From positions 1 to 64,000 of the forward strand of contig DIWI01000011.1 in assembly GCA_002428415.1 (NCBI GenBank): 64,000 nucleotides of DNA. Direction: 5' to 3'. The notes below the pieces were generated by a model. That model saw only the letters and a list, made by a program, of their open reading frames with translations. It was not told where the DNA came from and ran no database searches. Of this stretch, positions 18,038 to 27,216 are shown piece by piece; position 1 is the stretch's first letter; each line of letters starts with the position of its first letter. This stretch comes from Clostridiaceae bacterium UBA6110 (GTDB lineage Bacteria; Bacillota; Clostridia; Clostridiales; Clostridiaceae). The position numbers were made by a program, and so were the translations under genes.

Positions 18038-18113
18038 TGGTGGGACGTACAGGACTCGAACCTGTGACTTTCACCACGTCAAGATGACACTCTACCAGCT
18101 GAGTTAACGTCCC
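18038..18113 (-). tRNA. tRNA-Val (GAC)
   Basis: A 76-nt cloverleaf on the minus strand: acceptor GGGACGT/ACGTCCC, D arm with AGCTGGTA, anticodon stem TCATC/GGTGA with loop TTGACGT (anticodon GAC), T loop TTCGAGT, and encoded CCA. Confidence 0.96.
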
Positions 18114-18121
18114 ATAGTCTG

Positions 18122-18195
18122 TGGAGCGGGTAAGGAGGATCGAACTCCCATTGCCGGCTTGGGAAGCCGATGCTCTACCATTGAGCTATACCCGC
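18122..18195 (-). tRNA. tRNA-Gly (CCC)
   Basis: A 74-nt cloverleaf on the minus strand: acceptor GCGGGTA/TACCCGC, anticodon stem TCGGC/GCCGG with loop TTCCCAA (anticodon CCC), T loop TTCGATC, encoded CCA. It lies 8 bases upstream of tRNA-Val and is probably co-transcribed with it. Confidence 0.95.
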
Positions 18196-18288
18196 AGGAG
18201 CACAAAGTTATTTTAACAAAATCCCCGAATTAAAGCAACATAAAAATGAACAACTGGCTTAATTTATTGGGATTAATTTCAAGAATCA

Positions 18289-18315
18289 AGGCCCCGGGCT
18301 GTTTTCCCGGAGCCT
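18289..18315 (-). terminator. Possible terminator after spo0A
   Basis: GC-rich stem of 10 bp with one mismatch (AGGCCCCGGG with CCCGGAGCCT), 29 bases past the spo0A stop. The T-tract on the minus strand is poor, so strength is uncertain. Confidence 0.5.
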
Positions 18316-18343
18316 GATGCATTCAAATCATTTGAAATGGCCG

Positions 18344-19150
18344 CTACTGGTTCTTTCCAATAGTCAGCTTAAGGTTATCGCTTACCATGGCAATGAATTC
18401 GGAGTTGGTCGGCTTTGCCTTGTCAAGGATAATGTTATAGCCGAAGATCCTGTTCATGTTGTCGATCTGGCCTCTTGACCATGCGACCTCAATGGAGTGC
18501 CTGATGGCCCTCTCAACCCTTGATGGTGTTGTGTTGAACTTCTTGCCAATTGCAGGGTACAGCTCCTTGGTCACGGCAGATAGCAGCTCAAGGTCAGCAA
18601 TGACAAGCAGTATGGCCTCCCTGAGATACTGGTACCCCTTGATATGAGGAGGAATGCCAAGCTCCTGCAGGATTGATGAGACCTCTGATATAAGGTCCGA
18701 ACCTTCACCTATTTCTGTTTTCCTCTGGAATTTTTCAACAGGCTCGTAGTGCTGTTCTGTCTTTTCCTGTTTCTCCTCCATGTTGAAGAGGAGCTTTATC
18801 CTGCTTTTCAGGACCTTCATGTCAATGTCCTTGACCATGTAGTAATCAGCTCCGAGCTGGATTGCTGTCTGAGTTATCTTGTCCTGTGCGATTGCCGAGT
18901 ATACTATGATTTTCGGTTTGTTATCCATATTCTTGAGCTTCTCGAGCACGCCAAGACCGTCCAGCTGTGGCATTATGATATCAAGGAGTAGAAGGTCCGG
19001 TTCTTTCTCCCTGACAATGTCGATTATCTCCAGTCCGTTTCTTGCGAGGCCCACCACATTTATCTCAGGATCCGTAGATAAGTATTCTCTTAGCAAATTG
19101 CTGATGTCTTTGTTGTCGTCAGCAATGACTACGCTGATTTTCTTTCCCAT
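18344..19150 (-). CDS. spo0A: Sporulation master response regulator Spo0A
   Basis: Phosphorylation-controlled transcription factor that commits Clostridia and Bacilli to sporulation and other stationary-phase programmes. 268 residues. Seen: a receiver domain (1-125) with the acidic pair Asp11/Asp12, the phosphoacceptor Asp57 in LLLLDIIMPQLDG and a conserved Lys in YYMVKD; a linker; and the C-terminal DNA-binding domain (about 150-265) with the recognition segment SRVERAIRHSIEVAWSRG. ATG with AAGGGGA upstream. It follows recN by 120 bases; spoIVB, which usually sits between them, is absent. Identity very sure; whether this organism sporulates is open. Confidence 0.97.
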   Translation of the reverse strand: MGKKISVVIADDNKDISNLLREYLSTDPEINVVGLARNGLEIIDIVREKEPDLLLLDIIMPQLDGLGVLEKLKNMDNKPKIIVYSAIAQDKITQTAIQLGADYYMVKDIDMKVLKSRIKLLFNMEEKQEKTEQHYEPVEKFQRKTEIGEGSDLISEVSSILQELGIPPHIKGYQYLREAILLVIADLELLSAVTKELYPAIGKKFNTTPSRVERAIRHSIEVAWSRGQIDNMNRIFGYNIILDKAKPTNSEFIAMVSDNLKLTIGKNQ

Positions 19151-19270
19151 GTCATTGTCCCCTTATCAAGAATTTCGTATTATTTTTATTATAATTCAAA
19201 AATCATCTGATTTGTTATATTATTGCTAATTATCTGGAATTATTATTTTAATCCGAAATCCTGATTGAAT

Positions 19271-20950
19271 TCATTTTTCATATTTTCGTTTAAGCTCATC
19301 CGATTTTCCGATGATATCCCTGGCAGAGCTGACTGTTACGTCGGAGATGACACTGCCGCCAATCATCTTGGCAAGCTCCATGGCCTTTCCCTCAGGATCA
19401 AGTTTCCTGACCCTTGTGATCGTCCTTCCGCTCTTCTCCAGCTTCTCGACTACAAAATGGTTGTCTGAGAACGCCGCAATCTGAGGCAGGTGAGTTACAC
19501 AGAATACCTGGAAGCCATTTGAGAGAGAGTACATCTTTTCACCTACCGCTTCAGCTACCCTTCCGCTGATACCAGTATCGATCTCATCGAATATCACTGA
19601 CGGAGTCCTGTCCTTGGCTATAAAGGCAACTTTCATTGCAAGCATGATCCTTGAGAGCTCTCCTCCTGAAACCACCTTTTCAAGGGGCTTCCTTGGTTCA
19701 CCAAGGTTTGTGGAAATAAGGAAGCTGACCCTGTCCATACCAGTTTCACCTATGTTTCCATCGTTTGCCACCTCTACAGAGAAGTCCGCCTTTTCAAGTC
19801 CGATGAACTTCATCTCACTGTTGATCCTTTCTGAAAGAAGTGTTCCACCGTACTCTCTTTTTTGTGTGATAGCCTTTCCGAGCTCCCTAAGCCTGTCTTC
19901 AGTTTTCGAGATTGAGATTTTTATCTCCTCGATTATCGCTTCCTGGTTCACTATTTCATCAAGCTGCTTCCTTGATTCATCAAGGTGCGATAGCACTGCC
20001 TCGGTATCCTTGCCGTACTTCTTCTTTAGCATCTCATAGGTATGGAGTCTCTGGTTAACCTGTTCCAGCTCGTCAGCATCGAAATATATTTCCTGGTTCA
20101 GCCTCTCAAGGTCCCTGGCAACCTCCTCCATGGAATAGAAGGCTTCTTCAAGGCCCTTGTGGGCTACTCCTGCCTTCTCGATTATCCTGGCTACAGATCC
20201 AAGGCTCTTAAGCGCCATACGGCACCTGTCAAGGGCTCCGTCTTCACCGTCGAGCATTTCAAGTGCTCCGCCAAGGCCTGTTGAAAGCTTCTCGGCATTG
20301 ACAAGCATATGAAGCTTCTCACCAAGCTCTTTTTCTTCATCAACTCCAAGCTTCGCATCATCTATATCCTTGATCTGGTAGGCAAGATAGTCAATGAGCC
20401 TTTCCCTGTCCTTACCGCCTTTCATGGATGATAGCCTTGCCCTCTGCTTCTGAAGCTCACCGTACTTTTCAGTATAGGCAAGGTAGTCAGGTTCCTTTTC
20501 GATCCCTATGTAGCTGTCCAGGTATTCAAGGTGCCTTGCAGTGTCCAGCAGGTTCTGGTTGTTGTGCTGGCCGTGTATGTCCAGGAGCTCCCTGCCTATT
20601 TCCTTGAGCTGGCCCACAAGTACAGTCCTTCCGTTGACCCTTGCGGTGTTCTTGCCCGAGGTGAAGGTTTCCCTGGAGACCACAAGCTCGTCTTCAAAAG
20701 GTATCCCCATGGCTTCCAGTACAGGCTTCACCCCTTCGGTCACTGAAAATACAGCCTCAACAAAGGCGCTTTCTGCTCCGGTCCTTATCGCATCCCTTGC
20801 AAACTTCCCGCCAAGCACAAAGCTTATGGAGTCTATGAGTATTGATTTACCTGCTCCGGTTTCACCGGTCAGGATGCTGTAGCCACTGTCAAACGTTATG
20901 TCAAGACTGTCTATGAGAGCAAAATTCCTAACATTCAGCTGAATCAGCAT
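19271..20950 (-). CDS. recN: DNA repair protein RecN
   Basis: SMC-like ATPase that acts early at double-strand breaks. 559 residues. Seen: Walker A GETGAGKS at about 29-36, HGQHNNQNLLD, central coiled coil (about 150-370), signature VVSGGELSRIMLAMK and Walker B SVIFDEIDTGISG near residue 465, then VTHLPQIAAFSD. Its start is one base from the argR stop, so it belongs to the long nusB-to-recN operon. Confidence 0.96.
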   Translation of the reverse strand: MLIQLNVRNFALIDSLDITFDSGYSILTGETGAGKSILIDSISFVLGGKFARDAIRTGAESAFVEAVFSVTEGVKPVLEAMGIPFEDELVVSRETFTSGKNTARVNGRTVLVGQLKEIGRELLDIHGQHNNQNLLDTARHLEYLDSYIGIEKEPDYLAYTEKYGELQKQRARLSSMKGGKDRERLIDYLAYQIKDIDDAKLGVDEEKELGEKLHMLVNAEKLSTGLGGALEMLDGEDGALDRCRMALKSLGSVARIIEKAGVAHKGLEEAFYSMEEVARDLERLNQEIYFDADELEQVNQRLHTYEMLKKKYGKDTEAVLSHLDESRKQLDEIVNQEAIIEEIKISISKTEDRLRELGKAITQKREYGGTLLSERINSEMKFIGLEKADFSVEVANDGNIGETGMDRVSFLISTNLGEPRKPLEKVVSGGELSRIMLAMKVAFIAKDRTPSVIFDEIDTGISGRVAEAVGEKMYSLSNGFQVFCVTHLPQIAAFSDNHFVVEKLEKSGRTITRVRKLDPEGKAMELAKMIGGSVISDVTVSSARDIIGKSDELKRKYEK

Positions 20951-20951
20951 A

Positions 20952-21404
20952 CTATTTCCTCATCATTGAACTTATCTTCTCAACGAGGTCCCTCGCCTTC
21001 TCGACAGTCCTCACCAGGATGAAGATGGTGTTGTCTCCTGCTATTGTCCCGGCAATCTCTGTCAGGTCAAGCTGGTCGATGGCTTCAGCAGCAGCAGAAG
21101 CTGACGCTGTTATCGTCTTGACTATGACGAACTTATCCAGTGATTCGACTGATACTACAGTCTGTTCGAGGATTGAAACGAGCTTCTCACCCATGTCCTT
21201 GCCTTCGTCCCTGGAAATGACATACTTGTACCTTCCCTTAGAGTTCAGCATCTTTACGAGCTGCAGGTTCTTGATGTCCCTTGATACCGTAGCCTGGGTA
21301 ACGTTGAAGCCGAGTCTTCTCAGCTCCTCTGCCAGCTCCTCCTGTGTCTCGATGTCCTTGTTCGATACTATTTCCAAAATCCTTGAGCGTCTGTCCGTTT
21401 TCAA
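20952..21404 (-). CDS. argR: Arginine repressor ArgR
   Basis: Hexameric arginine-dependent regulator of arginine synthesis and breakdown. 150 residues, the normal length. Seen: an N-terminal winged helix with TQATVSRDIKNLQLVK and a C-terminal oligomerisation/arginine domain with AGTIAGDNTIFILVRT. The TTG at 21402-21404 with GGGGGG upstream gives the usual N-terminus (KTDRRSRILEIV); the frame continues upstream into nadK but those codons are unlikely. Its placement before recN is typical of Firmicutes. Confidence 0.95.
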   Translation of the reverse strand: MKTDRRSRILEIVSNKDIETQEELAEELRRLGFNVTQATVSRDIKNLQLVKMLNSKGRYKYVISRDEGKDMGEKLVSILEQTVVSVESLDKFVIVKTITASASAAAEAIDQLDLTEIAGTIAGDNTIFILVRTVEKARDLVEKISSMMRK

Positions 21405-21405
21405 A

Positions 21406-22242
21406 TTATTCCCCCCTGTTGATATCCATTGCTTTATATAATATCTTCTTTCTAAGTACGCTGAAGTAGTCGTAGTCCGCAAGCCTCAAGACTTTGCAAG
21501 GAAAAGCCGCCTTGCCTATCCTTATGGTCACGTCCTCGTTGAGGACCTCATGCTCCTGTCCGTCAACGGAAAGGTAGTATTCAGCCTCATCCATGTCAAC
21601 CCTTACCTCGACCTCCTGGGTGCTGTTAAGCACCAGGTTCCTGACCCCGTAGGTATGGGGACAGATTGCGGTTATGCATATTGCATCCGCCGTAGGGTAT
21701 ACTATCGGGCCTCCTGCAGAAAGATTGTAGGCTGTGGACCCTGTCGGAGTGCTCACTATTATCCCGTCACCCCTGTACCTTGTACAGAAATTCATGTCGA
21801 CAAACAGTTCAAAGTCCAGAATGTTGCTGAGGGCACCCTTTGAGACCACTATGTCGTTAAGTGCGACATATGTCTTTGTTATACCGTCATTTTCGAATGA
21901 ACACTCAAGCATCATCCTCTCCTCAATGGAAAAGCTGCCATCCTCTATGTTCTCTATAGCCTTTCTCAGGTCCTTGATCTCAGCTCCGGTCATGAAGCCT
22001 ACAGTGCCTATGTTGACTCCAAGGATCGGAAGTCCAAACCTTGAAGCAATCCTTGCTGCTGAAAGGAGAGTTCCGTCTCCTCCAAGAACTATGAGAAGCT
22101 CCTGGCCGCATATGTCTTCAGGTCCCGTGACCTTGCTGATGTTGACATCAGCAAGCACTTCCCTGAGGATCCTTACAGTCTCAGCCTCGTATATGCCTTC
22201 CGGGTCTTTTCTCTTGTTGTTGTAAATCCCAATGTTCTTCAT
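21406..22242 (-). CDS. nadK: NAD kinase
   Basis: Phosphorylates NAD to NADP with ATP or polyphosphate. 278 residues. Seen: VLGGDGTLLSAAR with the GGDGT motif at 54-58, the NDIVVSKG segment, and the nucleotide-binding GDGIIVSTPTGSTAYNLSAGGPI. ATG start. It lies one base before argR and 20 bases after tlyA, inside the nusB-recN operon. Confidence 0.96.
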   Translation of the reverse strand: MKNIGIYNNKRKDPEGIYEAETVRILREVLADVNISKVTGPEDICGQELLIVLGGDGTLLSAARIASRFGLPILGVNIGTVGFMTGAEIKDLRKAIENIEDGSFSIEERMMLECSFENDGITKTYVALNDIVVSKGALSNILDFELFVDMNFCTRYRGDGIIVSTPTGSTAYNLSAGGPIVYPTADAICITAICPHTYGVRNLVLNSTQEVEVRVDMDEAEYYLSVDGQEHEVLNEDVTIRIGKAAFPCKVLRLADYDYFSVLRKKILYKAMDINRGE

Positions 22243-22262
22243 GCAAAGCCTCCACTGGCAGG

Positions 22263-23063
22263 TTAAAGCGCATGTGCACCATCAACGACCTTTATTATCG
22301 ATTCATCCATTTCGAAGACTATACCCTTGTCAGGTTTTCCGAAATAAACAAGGAATTCAACATTGCCTTCAGGTCCCTTGATCGGAGAGAAGTCCAGCCC
22401 ATAAATGCGGCAGCCGGTGCCGATGATGAAGTCACAGATTTTGCGTATGACCTCCTCATGGACCTTCCTGTCCTTGACCACTCCATGCTTTCCGACCTGT
22501 TCCCTGCCAGCCTCGAACTGGGGCTTTATAAGGGCTACCATGGTACCCGACTCCTTCATGAGTGAGAGTGCCGGCGGTATTATCTTCATTATGGAGATGA
22601 ATGAGACGTCTGTGGCTGCAAAGTCTATCTCGTCAGGGATATCCTCCCTTGTTGCATACCTGAAATTCATCCTCTCGAGGCATACCACCCTGGGATCTGT
22701 CCTAAGCTTCCAGGCGAACTGCCCGTAGCCCACATCCACAGAATACACCCTGGCGGCTCCACGCTGGAGGCACACATCAGTGAAGCCACCGGTGGATGCT
22801 CCTATGTCCAGGCAGGTAAAGCCCTTAAGGTCTATCCCGAAGGTCGTCACAGCCTTGTCCAGCTTATAGCCGCCCCTTGATACAAAGGGCATCTTCTCAC
22901 CCCTGAACTCAAAAGCAGACTCAGTGTCGTATTTCGCTCCCGGCTTGTCTGCCTTCATCCCGTCCGCATAGACCTTTCCGGTCATTATAGCGGCCCTTGC
23001 CTTTTCACGGGTCTCGAAGAGTCCCTTGTCGACAAGTATGGTATCAAGTCTCTCCTTACTCAT
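22263..23063 (-). CDS. tlyA: TlyA-family rRNA 2'-O-methyltransferase/hemolysin A
   Basis: Predicted SAM-dependent 2'-O-methyltransferase of rRNA (family name TlyA/hemolysin A). 266 residues: an N-terminal S4 RNA-binding domain (1-60, MSKERLDTILVDKGL) and an FtsJ-like methyltransferase fold with DIGASTGGFTDVCLQRGA as SAM motif I and ALIKPQFEAGREQVGK. The ATG at 23061-23063 has AAAGGTGA upstream and overlaps the dxs stop by 8 bases. An open extension of about 70 codons inside dxs is rejected. Confidence 0.93.
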   Translation of the reverse strand: MSKERLDTILVDKGLFETREKARAAIMTGKVYADGMKADKPGAKYDTESAFEFRGEKMPFVSRGGYKLDKAVTTFGIDLKGFTCLDIGASTGGFTDVCLQRGAARVYSVDVGYGQFAWKLRTDPRVVCLERMNFRYATREDIPDEIDFAATDVSFISIMKIIPPALSLMKESGTMVALIKPQFEAGREQVGKHGVVKDRKVHEEVIRKICDFIIGTGCRIYGLDFSPIKGPEGNVEFLVYFGKPDKGIVFEMDESIIKVVDGAHAL

Positions 23064-24936
23064 CGCATTCACCTTTGCAGAGCCTTGCAGCAATCTTCGA
23101 AACAATGGAATCAGTATCCAGGCCGTAATGCCTGTAAAGTGATTCAGGGTCTCCCTGGACAACAAAAGTATCCCTGAAGCCAAACCTGACAACAGTTGCA
23201 GAGAGTCCCATATCGTTAACAGCTTCAAGTATCTGGGAGCCAAGCCCACCATGTACCACATTGTCCTCAAGGGTTACTATCGCCATATTCTCTTCACAGT
23301 GCTTCCTTATCATTTCAAAGTCAACCGGCTTTATGAAGCAGGCGTTGATTATACCGAACCTCAGGCCTTTGCCCTCAAGCTCCTTTACAACAGCTTCCGC
23401 TCTCTGGACCATCTTTCCAGTAGCATATATGTACCCATCCGTGCCTTCAGTAATTATTTCAAACTTTCCAGGAGTGAATTCAGAAAGTGCCTCCGGATCA
23501 TATCCAGCAGGGTCACCGCCTCTGGGATACCTTATGGCTAGCGGTCCGTCGAAGCTTTCTGACCAGAGGACCATGTTGTGAAGCTCCTTAAGAGATTTTG
23601 GCGCCATGATCGTAAGGTTCGGTACTGCACTTAAGAATGACAGGTCCAGGATCCCCTGGTGAGTCTCTCCGTCGTCGCCTACAATTCCAGCCCTGTCTAT
23701 TCCGATCACTACCGGCAGCTTCTGTATGCAAATGTCATGTATGACCTGGTCGTAAGCCCTCTGGAGGAATGTGGAGTATATGCCGATGTACGGCTTCATC
23801 CCTGCTACGGCAAGACCTGCGGCAAGTGTCGCAGCATGCTGCTCTGCTATTCCCACATCAAAGAAACGTGCCGGGAATTCCTTCTTGAATGCGGATAGAC
23901 CCGTCCCGTCAGGCATTGCTGCGGTAATCGCACACACCTTGCCATTCTTTCTCCCGAGCTCAGTCACCGCTTCCCCGAAAACCTTGGAGTAGGTCACCTT
24001 GACCTTGGACATGACCTCACCGTTCTGCTTGTTGAAAGGGGCTATGCCATGGAACTGGTCCGGCCTCTTCTCGGAAGCGACATATCCCTTGCCCTTCTGT
24101 GTCCTCACATGTACGATAACCGGCCCGTTGAAATCCCTTGCCACCTTCAGGACCTTGCTCATGTCCTTGATGTTGTGGCCGTCAACAGGCCCAAGGTATT
24201 TCAGTCCCATGTCCTCGAACAGCATCCCAGGTACCAGCATGGTCTTGACGCTGTTCTTTATCCTCATCATTCCCGTGTTCAAGGTCCTTCCCATTGGCAT
24301 CCTGTCTATGGTGTCCTGTATGTCCTTCTTTACCTTCTCATAGTAGTTGTCGCCTCTCAGCTGAGAAAGATATGTGCTTATTCCACCCACGTTCCTTGAT
24401 ATGGACATCTGGTTGTCGTTCAGCACTATGACCATTCTGGTCTTTGAAAATCCCAGGTCATTCAGTGCCTCAAAAGCCATACCTCCGGTAAGGGCACCGT
24501 CTCCGATCACCGATATGACGTTGTAGTCGTCACCGGCTATGTCCCTTGCCCTGGCGTAGCCAAGGCCTGCGCTTATGGAAGTGCTGGAATGGCCAGTGTC
24601 GAAGGCATCATATTTTGATTCTTCCCTTTTTGGAAATCCGCTTAAGCCCTTATATTTCCTGAGCCTCACGAATTCATCAAGCCTGTGCGTAAGCATCTTG
24701 TGCACATAGCTCTGATGTCCCACATCGTATATTATCCTGTCCTTTTCAAGGTCAAAGACATTGAAGAGGGCTACGGTAAGCTCAACTACTCCAAGATTCG
24801 GAGCAAGATGCCCTCCGGTCTTGGATACCGATTCGATAAGAAATGCCCTTATCTCGTCTGAAAGCTGGTATAGCTCATCCATGGTCAATTCTTTGATGTC
24901 TTCAGGATTCCTGTATCTGTCCCTCAATATACCCAT
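23056..24936 (-). CDS. dxs: 1-deoxy-D-xylulose-5-phosphate synthase
   Basis: First step of the MEP isoprenoid pathway: condenses pyruvate and glyceraldehyde-3-phosphate with thiamine diphosphate. 626 residues. Seen: the ThDP motif VIGDGALTGGMAFEALN near residue 150, PVDGHNIKDM, and the transketolase-like Pyr domain with VGIAEQHAATLAAGLA and the C-terminal domain with GLGSQILEAV. It lies 15 bases after ispA and overlaps tlyA. With ispA and ispH in the window it confirms use of the MEP pathway. Confidence 0.97.
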   Translation of the reverse strand: MGILRDRYRNPEDIKELTMDELYQLSDEIRAFLIESVSKTGGHLAPNLGVVELTVALFNVFDLEKDRIIYDVGHQSYVHKMLTHRLDEFVRLRKYKGLSGFPKREESKYDAFDTGHSSTSISAGLGYARARDIAGDDYNVISVIGDGALTGGMAFEALNDLGFSKTRMVIVLNDNQMSISRNVGGISTYLSQLRGDNYYEKVKKDIQDTIDRMPMGRTLNTGMMRIKNSVKTMLVPGMLFEDMGLKYLGPVDGHNIKDMSKVLKVARDFNGPVIVHVRTQKGKGYVASEKRPDQFHGIAPFNKQNGEVMSKVKVTYSKVFGEAVTELGRKNGKVCAITAAMPDGTGLSAFKKEFPARFFDVGIAEQHAATLAAGLAVAGMKPYIGIYSTFLQRAYDQVIHDICIQKLPVVIGIDRAGIVGDDGETHQGILDLSFLSAVPNLTIMAPKSLKELHNMVLWSESFDGPLAIRYPRGGDPAGYDPEALSEFTPGKFEIITEGTDGYIYATGKMVQRAEAVVKELEGKGLRFGIINACFIKPVDFEMIRKHCEENMAIVTLEDNVVHGGLGSQILEAVNDMGLSATVVRFGFRDTFVVQGDPESLYRHYGLDTDSIVSKIAARLCKGECDE

Positions 24937-24951
24937 TTGAATTCTTCCTTA

Positions 24952-25818
24952 CTAATGATTTCTTTGAAGCAAAGCTAGACACATCTCCCACAGCTGTGCC
25001 GTATCCCTGTCAAGACCCTTTAGAATGCCCAGGCACTCTTCTGTCAGACCTTTTGCCATCTCTTCGCTTTTCTCAAGACCGAAGAGGGAGACATACGTGG
25101 TTTTTTGGCTTGTCTCATCTTTTCCGGGAGTCTTTCCGAGAACCTCTTTCGTAGACGTCCTGTCAAGGATGTCATCCTTTATCTGGAACGCAAGACCTAG
25201 CTTCAGTCCAAGTTCCCTCATGGCTTTCCGTTCATCACCATCTGCCCCGAAAAGAACTGCAGGTGCTTCCAGTGAAGCAGCTATAAGCATTCCGGTCTTG
25301 AGCTCATGGCAACCCTTAAGCTCGTCATAGCTGGCGACCCTTCCCTCATTCTCAAGGTCTCTCACCTGGCCCTCGACCATACCTTCCCTGCCCGCTGCAA
25401 GTGATACCGTGAGAGCCGCTTCAGCCCCGCGGGCTCCTCTGTTTACAGCATTCCTTATAAGCAGGCTGTGAGCCTCATTAAGAAGTGCGTCACCTGCAAG
25501 TATCGCCATGGCTTCACCGAAAACCTTGTGGTTAGTTGGCTTTCCTCTCCTAAGGTCATCATTGTCCATTGCAGGCAAATCATCATGTATCAGCGAATAG
25601 GTGTGTATCATCTCGATTGCCATTGCCAGAGGCATGGCTTCCTCAACGCTTCCCCCGAACATCTCAGAAGCAATAAGTGCCATGACCGGCCTTATCCTCT
25701 TTCCCCCCTGCTCCACGCTGTATGCCATCGCACCGGCTAGCTTGCCATCTCCAAGATTATCCATATATTCCATGAGGCTTTGGTCGACCAGAACCTTGTA
25801 CTCATCAAGCTCCCTCAA
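24952..25818 (-). CDS. ispA: Polyprenyl (farnesyl) diphosphate synthase
   Basis: Chain-elongating prenyltransferase making FPP/GPP from IPP and DMAPP. 288 residues. Seen: GGKRIRP, the first Asp-rich motif DDLPAMD (79-85), the second DDILD (215-219), and KTGMLIAAS. The TTG at 25816-25818 has GGTGAG seven bases upstream and overlaps the xseB 3' end by 14 bases. The frame is open further upstream but that would cover xseB and gives an arginine-rich tail unlike the family. Confidence 0.93.
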   Translation of the reverse strand: MRELDEYKVLVDQSLMEYMDNLGDGKLAGAMAYSVEQGGKRIRPVMALIASEMFGGSVEEAMPLAMAIEMIHTYSLIHDDLPAMDNDDLRRGKPTNHKVFGEAMAILAGDALLNEAHSLLIRNAVNRGARGAEAALTVSLAAGREGMVEGQVRDLENEGRVASYDELKGCHELKTGMLIAASLEAPAVLFGADGDERKAMRELGLKLGLAFQIKDDILDRTSTKEVLGKTPGKDETSQKTTYVSLFGLEKSEEMAKGLTEECLGILKGLDRDTAQLWEMCLALLQRNH

Positions 25819-26020
25819 AGTTCTTCTCACCGCCCTCTTCCATGATCTTGACCTTCTCCTCAGCCTTCTCAAGGATGACGAGAAGCTCTCCGGACAGCTT
25901 CACTCCGAGCTCATACTTCAGAATGGCTTCTTCAAGCGGCAATCCGCCGTTCTCGAGTTCCTTTATGGCAGCATCGAGCTCTTCCATGATTTCCTTGTAG
26001 GTCCTTTTCTTCTTGGCCAT
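25805..26020 (-). CDS. xseB: Exodeoxyribonuclease VII small subunit
   Basis: Small helical subunit of exonuclease VII, 71 residues. Seen: YKEIMEELDAAIKELENGGLPLEEAILKYE, the family hallmark, then an acidic tail. It follows xseA by 2 bases and overlaps ispA, an order found widely in Firmicutes. Confidence 0.94.
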   Translation of the reverse strand: MAKKKRTYKEIMEELDAAIKELENGGLPLEEAILKYELGVKLSGELLVILEKAEEKVKIMEEGGEKNFEGA

Positions 26021-26022
26021 AT

Positions 26023-27216
26023 CTACCTCTCAATCTCAAGGGTCCTTTCTCCGTTACAGAGCCTGACCCTGATAGTATTCTGAAGATCCAGTTCCTCTAC
26101 CGTTTTCAGTATTCTGCCGTTTTCACCATAAACAATGGCGTATCCTCTGCCCAGAACTCCTAGTGGACTGTGCGCCATAAGCAGCTCTGATTTTCCGACG
26201 AGGCTGTCCTTTTCATTTTCGAGCCTGGCACCTATGAGATACCTTAGATGCTCCTTCTTTTCAGAAAGCCTCAGCTGTTCGTTCGCGACGATCGTCGCCG
26301 GATTGTTTCTCGAAAGTGCCCTTCTTCTTGCATCAAGTCTCTCCCTTGAAAGCTCAAGAAGTGAATATGCCGATGACTTGAGCCTAAACCTCAGCACCTC
26401 ACATCCCCTCTCCATTTCCTTCAGTGATGGCACAACTAACTCAGCCGCCTGTGAAGGTGTCGCCGCCCTCATGTCAGACACGAAGTCCGCTATTGTATAG
26501 TCGACCTCGTGGCCTATGCCAGTCACCACAGGGATTGGCGACCTCCTTATGGCCCTTGCCAGATTTTCATCATTGAAGGAGAAAAGGTCCTCGAAGGAAC
26601 CTCCGCCCCTCGCTATTATTATGACGTCAAAGCCTCCATGCATTTCAACAGCCTGCAGGGCTTTTATGACACTTTCAGCGGAGCCCTCACCTTGCACCTG
26701 GGCAGGGAATATGGTCAGAGAGACCTTCCGGTTCCTCTTGGTCGCCACGTTGATTATGTCCTGAACTGCAGCACCTGTCCTTGAGGTTATCACAGCAACC
26801 TTATCAGGATATTCAGGTATCTCCCTCTTTTCAGATGCATCGAAGAGTCCTTCACTGGCAAGTAGCGCCTTGATCCTCTCGAACTCCAGATGCAGGTCAC
26901 CGAGCCCGGTTTCCTGCATTGAAGCCGCATATAGCTGGTAGGCCCCTTCCTTCACGTATACGCTTACACGTCCGCTGCAGATTGCCTTCATTCCGTCTTT
27001 CGGCTTGAATTTAAGGCCGGCTGCCTCCCCTCTGAACATGACGCAGTTTATCTTGGAGTTCTCGTCCTTCAGGGAAAAATAAAGATGCCCGGAGCTGTGT
27101 GCCTTGAAATTTGATATCTCACCGGCAACCATCACGTTGCCAAGAATGAAGTCATTGTCGAAGTTCCTTTTTACATATGTGTTGAGGTCGGATACCGACA
27201 TCGTACGAAGCTTCAT
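26023..27216 (-). CDS. xseA: Exodeoxyribonuclease VII large subunit
   Basis: Single-strand-specific nuclease subunit that degrades DNA from both ends. 397 residues. Seen: an N-terminal OB fold (about 5-105, NVMVAGEISNFKAHSSGHLYFSLKD), the catalytic domain with ITSRTGAAVQDI, IIARGGGSFEDLFSFNDE and PVVTGIGHEVDYTIADFVSD, and a C-terminal coiled region with VLGRGYAIV. Its start overlaps the folD stop by 1 base. Confidence 0.96.
   Translation of the reverse strand: MKLRTMSVSDLNTYVKRNFDNDFILGNVMVAGEISNFKAHSSGHLYFSLKDENSKINCVMFRGEAAGLKFKPKDGMKAICSGRVSVYVKEGAYQLYAASMQETGLGDLHLEFERIKALLASEGLFDASEKREIPEYPDKVAVITSRTGAAVQDIINVATKRNRKVSLTIFPAQVQGEGSAESVIKALQAVEMHGGFDVIIIARGGGSFEDLFSFNDENLARAIRRSPIPVVTGIGHEVDYTIADFVSDMRAATPSQAAELVVPSLKEMERGCEVLRFRLKSSAYSLLELSRERLDARRRALSRNNPATIVANEQLRLSEKKEHLRYLIGARLENEKDSLVGKSELLMAHSPLGVLGRGYAIVYGENGRILKTVEELDLQNTIRVRLCNGERTLEIER

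Noticed and set aside
14795..18200. Mobile element or integrated island
   Set aside because: Despite orphan genes and a tRNA pair, no integrase, transposase, direct repeats at tRNA 3' ends or terminal inverted repeats were seen.
23064..23270. 69-codon N-terminal extension of tlyA
   Set aside because: Overlaps dxs completely; the S4 domain starts at the ATG at 23063 with its own ribosome site.
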